DNA from: Diphasiastrum complanatum
Lineage: Eukaryota; Streptophyta; Lycopodiopsida; Lycopodiales; Lycopodiaceae
Direction of reading: 5' to 3'
DNA length: 64,000 bases
Assembly: GCA_029204225.1 (NCBI GenBank)
Contig: MU831950.1
Location: 1-64,000, forward strand
The notes below the pieces were generated by a model. It saw only the letters and a list, made by a program, of their open reading frames with translations. It did no database searches and was not told where the DNA came from. Positions 12,901-24,900 of this stretch are shown one piece after another. The stretch's first letter is position 1; each line of letters begins with the position of its first letter. The position numbers were made by a program, and so were the translations under genes.

Positions 12901-15900
12901 AACACAAAAGTACGATGCCTGAAATAGTGTCAAACTTTCTCACAAGCATTGTTGTGGGAAGTTTACTGATTTAGGTTGGATAACAAAATTTTGTTATTTA
13001 TACATGTGCTTCACCTATTCTAAGTCGACTATGGAGGTGGTAGGGCATAAACCTACAAGTAATGCCTCACATGGAGGCCATTAAGAACCATTGTGCCTAA
13101 TGCTGGGGAATACGTTGCGGAAACGCGCTGTGTGATGTGCGGAGTTGCAGAAACTAGACGGGCTAATACTAATCACAGACAGTGCAGCAATCAATCAAAT
13201 ACATGCAACACAAAAAACCACTATTGGAAGAACAGAACACATTTTGTATTTCTTCTCTTAGAGCGAGTCGACAGTGCAGCGCAAAATAGCGGCCTGTCGA
13301 TCCTCTTACAAAATTCTCTCTTGTTCTATCTCTTTTGATTTCTGTTCTACATTTATATTCCACTAATGAGAATTAGAAGATAACTTACCTAGTCATTACA
13401 AGAGAGGTTCAAGCTAAACTATCAGCTAACTACATATCTCCTCTTGTAACGTTGCCTACAGTTGAGCGTGACAGTTTGTTTCTCCCAACTGCTAAGCTTC
13501 GAATTCGGTAATTCGAATCACTTGACAGTTCATTAGTTCATGGTTCGTTTTAGCGCATGTAGACATTCGATAGTTCGGAAGCTGTCCGAACTATCGGCTG
13601 TTAGGGGGATGTGCTGAAAAGGTTGGTTGAGTTCATCATTTCCAACACTCCCTCTTGAACGATACAACCTTTTTTCTTTTCATCTGATTCCAACTGATCT
13701 TCTATGTTTTGTGAAGAATGGCTTGTCGAGTGGTTTGGTCAAGGGGTATGCAATCATGTCTCCTGACTTCACGAATTCGACACAGAGTTCTCCTTTTCTA
13801 GCTGCCGATTCGTCCTTTGCGTTTCTTCTTCGAATTCTTCGACAGGTTAATCGGGAGTTTGTGGCTCGACATTCTGATTCGACGTTTGGCCTTGACCTTC
13901 TTCTTCGATTGGTAATATCGAGAAGACTTCATGGCTATTCGATTCTTTACTGCTGGAAATGTCGATTCATCGAACTTCACATCTCTGCTCATTACTACCT
14001 TTTTTGAGGTTGGATTGTAGAGTCGACAGATCTGTGAGCCATTCAAATATCCGACCATGACAGTCTGTACGTGCAGTTTGCTTCTTTTCTCTTTTGGTAC
14101 GTGCATGTATGCTGCACATCCGAACACCTTCACGTACGATAGATCGGGCTTCTCACTTGTCCACAATTCGTACGACATCTTGCTCTCCATTGTTGTTGTT
14201 ATCAATCGGTTTTGCAAATGAGCTGCAGCTGCGATTGCTTCAGCCCAAAACCGACTCGGCAACTGTGCTTGAGCCATCATGCACTTTGCTCCTTCGACAA
14301 GGGTTTTGTTTCGTCTTTCCGTTACATCATTGTATTGTGGTGTGTATGAAGGCGTGAATTGATGAACGATTCCTCGCTCTTGACAGAAGCTCGAATATTC
14401 GCCTCCATTGTCGGACCTAAGAATCTGCAATTTCTTGGATGTGTGTCGTTCTGCAAACGCTACATATTTCTTGAATGCATCGAACTCTTCTGACTTCATC
14501 TTCAGATAGTATATTGTCGTCATCCTCCTAAAATCATCTATGAATGTGAGGAAGTATCTTGATCCCAAAAGGGAGTCAACCTTCATGGGTCCACAGACAT
14601 CTGAATGAACCAATTCTAGGATGTCCTTAGCTCTCCTTCCTTCATGTACGAACGGACCTCGATGCTGCTTACCTTTTTGACAGGCTTTCAAATACATGCA
14701 TTGCAAAAAACCATTATTGGAAGAACAAAACACATTTTGTATTTCTTCTCTTAGAGCGAGTCGACAGTGCAGCGCAAAATAGCAGCCTCTCGATCCTCTT
14801 ACAAAATTCTCTCTTCTTCTCTATATCTCTTTTGATTTCTGTTCTACATTTCTATTCCACTAATGGAAATTAAAAGATAACTTACCTAGTCATTACAAGA
14901 GAGGTTTACGCTAAACTATCAGCTAACTACGTATCTCCTCTTGTAACGTTGCCTACGGCTGAGCGTGCCAGTTTGTTTCTCACGACTGCTAAGCTTCGAA
15001 TCCGATAATTTGAATCACTCGACAGTTCGTTAGTTCATGGTTCGTTTCAGCTCATGTAGATCGGACGCTGTCCGAACTATCGACTGTTCAGGGGATGTGC
15101 CGAAAAGGTTGGTTGAGTTCATCATTTCCAACACCTAAACATGATGTTAGTGAAGACTTAATTTGATATTGATGTACTAAATAGCTTTCCTTGTAAAAAC
15201 ATATTGAGAAGACTGTCTTCATCAGCAGCTTAGGGTTCATTGGCTATTGACCACTTATGACTGCTTCACATGACTTATTTATGTTGATCTAGTATTCATG
15301 GAGAAGATATAGTTCCAGTACCCTTTGAAAAATGCCAAATAGGAAAGAATGGCCTGATTGTTCGACCCATCCATCTCCATTCTTTGCTTGATGATAGTCT
15401 TGACAATCCTGCAACATCCCCAAACAAAGACACGACATAGTGAAAGTGAGTTCTTCAACAATCCAATTCAACATCACTCTAAAATAATCTCACAAGGCAA
15501 GGATTTGGTGAAGTGGCATGTTAAATGAATAAGGAAAATTCAATGCCACTTCTTGGTTCTTCAAATGCAAATTTCCACATTTCTGATATTAAATGGTATA
15601 AGATAATGGGATACACTATCAGAATGCCACAACAACCCAGTTGGATCAGCTCCATGAAATAAGTCTAAAACTAGTCCATAAGTTACTCGTAGAACCAAGT
15701 GATGAGCTGAATTCTAATCCTGTCTGAACTTAATTTCTCAACTAGCTCATTTTCCATCACAAAACTATGAACTAAAATATGAGTTCTAGGATTGTTTCAA
15801 AAAACTCCAAAAATGGGTGCAACCTAGCATTGATATTTAGCTCCAGCACAAGAAGATAACTTTCCACAGATCAAAACCTTAGCATCAAGTACATACTCTC

Positions 15901-18900
15901 TAAGCTTCTACAATACTTTTTGCATTAAAATCATCCAAAAAAACAATGGTAAACTTGTCAGAATATGTTTTAACCACTTAGCTTTGAACAATCCATAGAA
16001 GCCTAGTACAGTACAGATGTAAAAAATACTTTATTAATTTATAGGGCTTTAGTGGTCTCGAGCATCATGTTTGACAATTATTTCTGGAGCATCATTCTTG
16101 ACAATCGTGTCTTAAGCAATACAATCCCAGCTGTACAGGAACATTTTCATGGCTATTCAGGTTTCCCCAGCACGATTGTATTTAGCTACACATTACCCAG
16201 CTGTACAGGGTCTACTAAGGTTTCTCCAGCATGATTTCTCAGCTGTGGGCTTCCCCACACAACCAGTTCCCATAAATCATTTGAACTTTGTTTACACCTA
16301 CAGAGTTCCCTGCTGTACATGCACATTTTTAAGGCTATTTGGGGTATTTCTTATAATTATTTTTTTTTAAAAAAAGTTTCTATTTTCTAAAAAAATCTAG
16401 CAACAACAAAATTTGTAAGAAAGGCCATTCTATACATGCCCATATTAAATGGCATGTACCCATGGAACAATATATAAAAGATATTCCTCAAGTCTATTAT
16501 TATTCTAGTAGTGAGTTTGGTACAAGCATGATGCTCAATGCACATCTACAATGATGAAGCTTTCTTCTTTACATGAAAGATAAGTGCTCTCTTAGGACTT
16601 TTATTGCAGAAAAACAAGTGCAGATCCAACCATGCACCACTAGGGCCTTGGCTCTGCCTATCAGATTCAAATTAAGAGTGAGGATGTGGAGAAAACCAGG
16701 TTTAAGACTAGATATGGCCACTATGAGTTTCTAGTCTTACCATTTGGTTTGAAAAATTCTCCTACGACTTTCCAGTAGATGATGAACAATCTTCTTCGTA
16801 CATATCCGGGGAAGTTCGTTATAGTTTACTTAGATGAAATTCTCATATATAGTAAGACTTTGGAGGAGCATGAAGAGCATCTCATGATTGTCTTAAAGTT
16901 ACTTAGACAGGAGAAGCTCTTCGCCAAGGAATCCAAATGAGTGTTCCTTCAGAAAACACTACTTTACCTTGATCACGTCATTTTGGACCATGGGTTGGAG
17001 ATTGACTCTAATAAAGTCTGTAAGGTTCGCGAGTGGCCTATACTTCTAGCCATCCATGAAGTAAAGTCCTTTTTGGGCTTTATGGGATTTTTTCATCAAT
17101 TCATCAAGGGATATGCGATAGTTCCATTACCCTTGACGAATTTCCTCAAAGGGGCGAAAAGAACTAGCCGACACAGTAAGTTCAGTCCTCCAGTTACTTG
17201 GACTAAAGAGATGAATCATAGTTTTGAGAACCTCAAATATTGTGTGTCTACAACATTTATTCTACACATAGTTGATCCTAACAAGCCGTATGTGCTTGAA
17301 ACGGATGCTAGCGACTATGCTATAGGAGCAGTCCTACATTAGGATGGTAGATTGGTTGCTTTTAAAAGGAAAAAGTTAGATCCGACTCAAAAGGCGGTAT
17401 TCCACCTATGATAAGGAACTTTTTGCGGAAATTCACGCTTTAAAAATTTGGAGACATTGTTTGTATGGATTCAAATTTACCATTGTGACTGACCATCAAG
17501 CATTAAAGTATATTAACGATGCGGTTGACCTTAGGGGTCGTAAAGCCAAATGGTCATAGTGCTCCAAGAATTTCAGTATGACATTAAGTACCGGAAGGGT
17601 ACGTCTAATAGTGTCACAGATGCCTTGAGCCGGATTAGAGAAGTTAATCAGTTAAGCTTTTCTGAGATCCAATCTAAGTTATATCTGTCCCTAAGAGATT
17701 TGTGTAAGACCGATAGGTATTTCGGTCGTATTTGGCTAGACGTCTTGGCAGGTCTAGATCTAGTGTTGGACTTGGAATGCAGGATTCCAAAATTTCTCCT
17801 CATGACAATTTTAAGGAACTATTCCATAAGGAATGGGTTACTTTTCCGGAATGGGAAAGTGTGTGTGCCAGAAATGATCATATTAGGGCCCAAATCCTGC
17901 ACGAATGTCATGACAGCCCGCGTGTTGGGCACCCTGGCTCACAAATAATGCTTGACCTAATAAAAAGGAATTTTTATTGGCCACATCTAAAAGGTCAAGT
18001 GGAGGCATACGTTCGCAAATGCGGACAATGCCAAGTAAATGAAGCTGAAAAACTTAAGGTAGCTAGTTTGTTACTTCCATTGGAAATTCCCGAAAGAAAA
18101 TGGAAAAGTATTTCCATGGATTTTGTGGTTGGGCTTTGTCGTGATCTAAGATGTGTGCTTGGCTTGGAGACTCCTACCTTGGGGGAATACAAGGAGAGGA
18201 GGTCTCACTTTACCATTCATTCTATCTACCTAGGAGAAGGTGGATGGTGAGCGCTTGTGCACAGCCAGGATGTGAGCTAACATGGGGCGGGAGATGGTTG
18301 ATGGCTCTAGCAATGGTATGGGACGCTGTTATGGTCAAAGGCCGGATCTCGCTCCTTACAGGTCACAAACTAGGGCACAAAGAGTGGATTTGGATTGGAT
18401 CCTACGGCGGGGTGGATCATGTGACGTTCAGTTCCATAAGGTGACCGGCACCTGGCGGTTTGCAGTTTAGTGGATGTAACAGTACTATTGTTGTGTCTGT
18501 CGTTGCTATGCTCCAAACTAGAAATATGGCTCGGTCTTATGCACGGACATCCGGCATGATGTATGTCGCTCACTGGAGTATCTATCTCATCCTCCAATCT
18601 GCCCTCGGTACTCTATAGAGGCCTTTGCCTGCGAAGAACTCTATGATACCATCTGGTGAAAGTCTAGCCCTCGGATAGATCGTCTCAAAAACATCATCTC
18701 TTGTATCATGAAGGCTACACAGCGTGGGATCACATGTAGTTAGAGAATGAAGTGTCATGGCTGTATCCCAGTATAAACCATAGTATCTCCCCTGATCTTG
18801 TATTATGCTGGACATCTGAAGATGAAATGGTCCTCATCCTCAATCTACAAGTGTACAGATTTGACAAATCTTGTCCTCTCTAGATATGCTACGAAAGCGT

Positions 18901-21900
18901 CATGTCTCAGTATGTAGCTCTAAACTATCCTAGTATAAATCTCAATCCATGAGAAAATCCTGTATCTAGGTATCTAAGGCGAATACGGCAGCCCACACAA
19001 TCAACCTCCATCAAACAAGATCTATAGCAGAGGAGTTTCACCCCGAGCTGTCCATCCCAGACTCTATGCACATAAGACCTGTATATAAACTCGCGAACAT
19101 AGTGATGTGTGTGCCCTCCAGAAATGATGATAAAGAGATACCAAGGGAGTCCGGTTTGAAGTAAAGGCATTGGTCTCGTTGCTATCCATCTGTGCTAGTC
19201 ATTGAAAAATAATAATGAGCTGAAAAACCTCCCCGACCTAAAGTGAAGGAACTGCAAACTCCGCCGATATAATATGATGTGGCACCAAGGGTTTTGCTTG
19301 AATCACCGTGAAAGCATAGTAATCTGTAAACATGATATATTGGCCCACTCTAAGGAAGTGAAGGGTGTACACCAAGTCTCAACTGCATACATCACTATTA
19401 GAGTGACCATGTTATCAAGCAGGTGACACTTACTCCGAGCATCGCGGATGTACCATTTGAAACAAAACTTCTCAAGCTGAACTAAAGATGCATGTCCATT
19501 CCCTAACTTGGGGCAGGGGCTGCCTGTCTCACACTGAAAACTGGACCAATGAAAAGGACACCGTATGTATATGAAGAGACTACCTCCAAGGGATAACCAT
19601 CTCATCAAAGCTCCTGTCTCCATATGAATGCATGAGATGTATCGAAGACCATAACTTTAGCTTTCAGAGGGTAGAATCAAACCTGGCACCATCTTGCTTG
19701 TTGTTTGCTCTTATTTGTTGGAAACCAAATGTGACTGTTGTTGCATGTTCTACAATTTATTCGCTTGGCATCCAATGGAATATCACTTCCACCTTCCTCT
19801 TCTGAATATTGGCGCCCAGTGTCGGGAGATTGAGACCTTGTATTCTGGAGAAGAAACAAGAGGATCACCTTCAATGCAATTACCTACTCTGAGCTTGGGA
19901 AAAACCCATAAGACCTCTGCAGAGTGCATAAAAAAGGTCTGCAACAAGGACTACATAGCAAGCTATCTGCCATTTTCTTGCAAATGATAACAGTAAAACC
20001 ATAAAAACTGACGTATCTGCTCAGTATGTGAATTTAATTGATAGAGAATATGCCTCTTTCAACCCAAATAGTGTTCTGCGGATGGCAAGTAAAGTGCACA
20101 TCTAACACTAGCATCAATAGGCAACTGTTCCAAAACTAGACGTGATGCCACAGCAAAAAGCAATACTTGATGATTGGAAAAATGTTGACGAAGACTCCTT
20201 AGCAACTCCTCTCTCCTTAGATCATCATCATATGACTTTCTTTTTGCATCATCCAGCAAGATCTGAGACATGTATTGGACAAATTTAAGTTCATTCTCAT
20301 AGAGCTGCCAAATTTATCAGGAATCACTACAATCTGAGAAAATCAAAGTCCATAATGGTCACAGCAGAGTTTGCAACCAGTAACCTCAAAATGTAAAAGT
20401 ATAACCTCCCTTAAACCCTAAACTATAGATCCTCGGACTATTTTAGAGAAACTAACCTCATAAGCATTTTGCAAGCGCTTAAAAGCCTCCTCCGCCTCAT
20501 CATTGCCCCTATTCTTGTCTGGATGGACCAGCATTGCCTGTCAGAAGAGAAACACGTCATAAAACATCACTAATGAGCAAAAACTTGATCCACACAAGCC
20601 AGCTAATAAAACTGGAAAGAGTAGCAGCTTAAAAACCATGGCATATCACTAAAATCAACCTTTTTCCTGTATTCCCGTTTAAGAATGGTAACATCAATGT
20701 CGTCGAATGGAGCCAATCCAAGAGCAGTGTAATGATCCTTGCAAGCTAATAAGCGGGCAACTTCCTCCTCAGGAGTCACTGTGTCACTCTCTGACACTCC
20801 ACTTGTAGAGGCCTTAATATTGCCATCTGACGCTGCTTCTTGGCCAGAGGATTGAGCAAATGCAGACTTAGTCTTGTGGTCATGCGAGCGAGACCGAGCT
20901 GACGATGTTTTACCATGAATGTGGGAGTTTCTGTCATGGCCCCCCCGTTTGTTTTTATCATAATTAGACATAAAATGACTCGCTATGTCGTTAGAAACAC
21001 ATGCCAAACTGGTACACAACATCAGACCCATCCAACCTCCATTACATATAGTCGAGTACACTGCGTAGAGCATGATAATGTAAAAGGCAACCTTTGTTTG
21101 TTGGGCAAGGAACACTCCACCTGTACAGAAAGCAAACTCAGTTAAGTCCGCTCAATAGGAATAACCAGTATAAACAAGCAAACACATTGAATTCCATTCA
21201 CAAGAACTACGCAGTATAGAAAAGCAAACCCATTCAAGTGCATTTAAGAGCAATAACCTTACACCAATTATATAGAAATTTAGACCCAGAATAGCCAAGA
21301 TCACCAAAGGCTAAAGTTGAGCAGGTACTTACCTCCAATAGCACCAACTGCTACAGTGGTCCAGAAGCCACCATACAGCCATAAAACTGCAGCCCCATAG
21401 AGAGCCAAAACTGCAAGCGCAATGGTGTAACCAAGCAAGAATGCACCTGCTATGCTCAAGCCCTGAAAGCACGTGCAAAGAAATTAGGCATGTCTCCTTA
21501 AACCTAAATTTTAAACTAGACGAATAGAAAATAATAAGCAACATACATTGACCTACAATTTGTTAGCAATACAATCTCTATTTTGCTGTACACATCACTC
21601 GGTAATATAGTCCCCATGTCATCATTGCTGTCGCCATATAATATAGTCTCGAAAATAAATAATAGGTGCTAGGTTCTTTTCATCTAGTTACTTGTCTTTA
21701 GGCGAGAAATTTACAGTCTTTTGGATTGTAAGGTGATATATTCCGTAAATGTCAGAGTGAGGTTAGAAATTCCCTTTTCTTCTATGCAACCCTAGAATTC
21801 TATTGTTTCTTTGTAAGAATGAAAAGTTGTTCAATTATCGATATATCTGCCAGGCTGACAATAGAAATAATTCAGTATTGCAGCTGGAGAAATCAAGAGA

Positions 21901-24900
21901 CAAGCCAAAGATTCCAAGCAATGAATGTAAATCAACCTTGAAGCATGTTTTGATACCCTAAAGTGGAAGTATTTGCAGGAATTGAATGCACCAGCAGCCA
22001 GTACACGTGCAGAACTGTGCAGCAGGCTAATACAGACACAGCCTCAAAGCAACAGAAAAATTGGTGGGAAAATTGAAAATTTGGTGGGGGACAAGTGAAA
22101 CCTAGGGTACATAAACCCTAGTTTGAAGTACTCTCTTACTTTTCTGTCCCTAAAAGCACTCGTACACAAGGTCTACATCAGCCATATAAATTTAATTTCA
22201 ATAAAAAAGAATCGAGGAGAGAAAACAGGCATAAAACCTTTAGGAACGAAACCCCAACTAGTTGGTAATCTCTGTGAATTTTCTTAGCCTAGAAGAGATA
22301 TGGAAACTCAAAATGTGAAATAAATTGAGAGAGTAGGATGCGGAACACTGTTATTGGGGATGACACTAGGCAAGTCTTGACAAATTATTCCATCATTATG
22401 GATATTTTAATTGATTGAGTTTCCTTTGGACCCTGGATATCACAGACATACAACAAAATAATGTTATGATGTTACAAATATCAGGACCTTAGTGACAATA
22501 ACTTGCCCCTAAGGCTTCTGATAACATATTCATAAAGCATTCAGTAGCGTATTTTTCTGTGTGCAAATATTGTTAAGTACAGAAGACTGTCGGAGACCTA
22601 CAATGTTTGGTTTTATATTGATAAGTTATACATGACAGTCTGGTGGCCAAGGATACATTTAGGAAATATTATGATCTCCACTACATTACACGCAAACGAT
22701 GTTGTTCTACTTTCCACATCCAATGAGGGGCTGCAGTGACACATTGCCTTTTCATATATGGGAGGAAGAGAGGTCTGGAGATTAATATAGAGAAGACCTA
22801 GGTCGTGGTCTTCAGCTCTCCTTCATGCAAAGACGTACCTTACTGTGGATGGTCAGGCACTAAGAATAGTTCAATCCTAAGGAAGCGGATGCTGCGTCCG
22901 AACGCGCGTCCGCGTCCGCGTCCGCATCCGGACGCGGACACACCAGGGGTGCGTCCGGGGGTCCGGACGCATCCGGTTTTTTTTTTTTTTTTTTAAATTT
23001 TTTTATTGTTTTATAGCCTAAAAAAACAAAAAAAAAATTGGATGCGTCTAACCCCGCGTCCAGGGGTCGGACGCAGATTGCCCGCATCCGGCCCGGACGC
23101 ACATTTCTGGAACTTCAACTTCAATCATACATGTACTTGGGGGGTTACTTTTCTTGGGTCCTATCTTTAACGAGACAACAAATGCCCGATAAAGTTTACA
23201 CTCTAATTGGCATAGATGAAGTAACCATGCCACACTTGTACATAGAACCGTCATGAAAGAAACCCTTCTATTTAAAAGGATCCACAAGAGCACAAAGAAT
23301 CTATCAAACAACAAGTACCATCAAGATTCCATTGCATCAAATGAATGTAAACATCCTGAGTTATGTGAAGTGGCCATGGTGGTCGTGTCAACCAAGCATG
23401 CCACATAACAATAGGTAAAAATTGAGCTGGAAATGTACACAAGTAAACTATAAAGACCAAGAATGCCTAGCGATATCAACTAAACATGGCACAACAACGT
23501 CCAAAGCTAGTCATCTAGATCAAGAATGGGTAATGGAAGCAACATGAGCAAGTAGATATGGTGGCCTATAGGGATCCTAAGTGACTCATAAGGTCCATGA
23601 ATGTAAATCACCATCCTCACGAATTGAATCCATAGACATAGAAGAGATAGCAGTGGGAGTAGCACCACATAAAGCATTGAAATAACCTAGATCATAATGA
23701 ATGGTATTGTACAAACAAGATGGATCGTAATGAACTAGGAACTATTGTAGAACTCATGGGACATTGCCATGAATGCCAACCGCTACAAGGACATGAATCT
23801 CTGACTAAACCACAAGATTGATAATCACCTCTAACCTAAAAGTTAAAACTAGAGGAAGGAAAGTATGAACCAAATATCAAATATATGTGGGTCTCATCAC
23901 ACAAACCATGAACCTCAACTGACAAGCTATAGAACTAATAGGAAAATATGGATGATGCTTTGTCCCATTTGTATGTGTAACCTCTACCACAATTGGAACA
24001 ACACATGTACATCTAGAACCTCTCCTACAAATGAAATTTCAACTACATCTAGAACCTCTGCCATGATTAGAACAACCTCAATGGGAACAACCTTTAACAA
24101 AGACTCCGTCTCATCAGTCAGATGCTCTATAGAAAGGTGGTCAATGTTTCGTGGTTTCCTCTGTATGAGATCTAGAAAACATTGAACCATTGGAATTAAA
24201 ACAATCGTGCTACTAGATCCATATCGACATCGTACCTGAGGCATCTTCAAGCGCCATAACTGGAATTATGTACAAAGAGTTAATCCATAAGCAAGCAAAC
24301 TCTTGTCGTCACCCCAATTATACTCAAAATACACAAATCACACAAATAGGTAGATGAACAAACAAGGATATATGTCAATATATGTCATAATAGCACAATA
24401 GAACCCCATTAAAAAATGTAGATGTCCACAGGCGCCAGAAAATTTACCAAGCAAAATGAGGCAAAGCAAACAGTAGATGAAGAAATAACCGTCAAAAATG
24501 ACCACTAAATAGAGTGCCAAGTACAATTAAGGGCTGTCCACTACTGTTGAAAACATTCAACAAGAAATAGAGGAAGAAAGTACATTGGAAACATCACTAC
24601 AAACCCTAGAATGCATAGGAGGCCGTCCACCACTTGTATATTTTATAGAAGGTAGACGTTAGCAGAACAAAAATAAACTACAATAAGTAAATAAAGTGTG
24701 CCTAATATGCTCCGACAAACTTCTACTACTCAAAATCAACATTTGTAATATGCATTAGGAGCAGCTCAGAGTAAAAAGATGATTGACCCCAAACAACCCA
24801 AAAAATCATACAAAAAGGTGCGAAAGTGACGACATTCACAAAAGCTAGAAAAGAGACCTAAGAATGTATCAACAATATCTTGATTTCCAAGAATCAAAAA

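Larger units (their letters stand above)
13101..15133 (-). mobile_element. Ty1/copia element C1, internally deleted, in an intron
   Basis: The minus-strand element is flanked by the 5-bp target-site duplication CCTAA (13096-13100 and 15134-15138). The LTRs begin TGTTGG on the minus strand. The 3' LTR (13101-13647) is complete, and the 5' LTR (14688-15133) lacks its last 94 bases. A deletion has fused the 5' LTR directly to the pre-integrase region, removing the primer site, gag and protease. A second deletion removed reverse transcriptase and most of RNase H. The element lies in the same orientation as the host gene, inside the intron between exons 7 and 8. Confidence 0.92.

Noticed and set aside
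18151-18597. Short plus- and minus-strand frames after the G4 remnant
   Set aside because: No motif or homology to the gypsy element remains. They overlap each other and appear to be chance frames.
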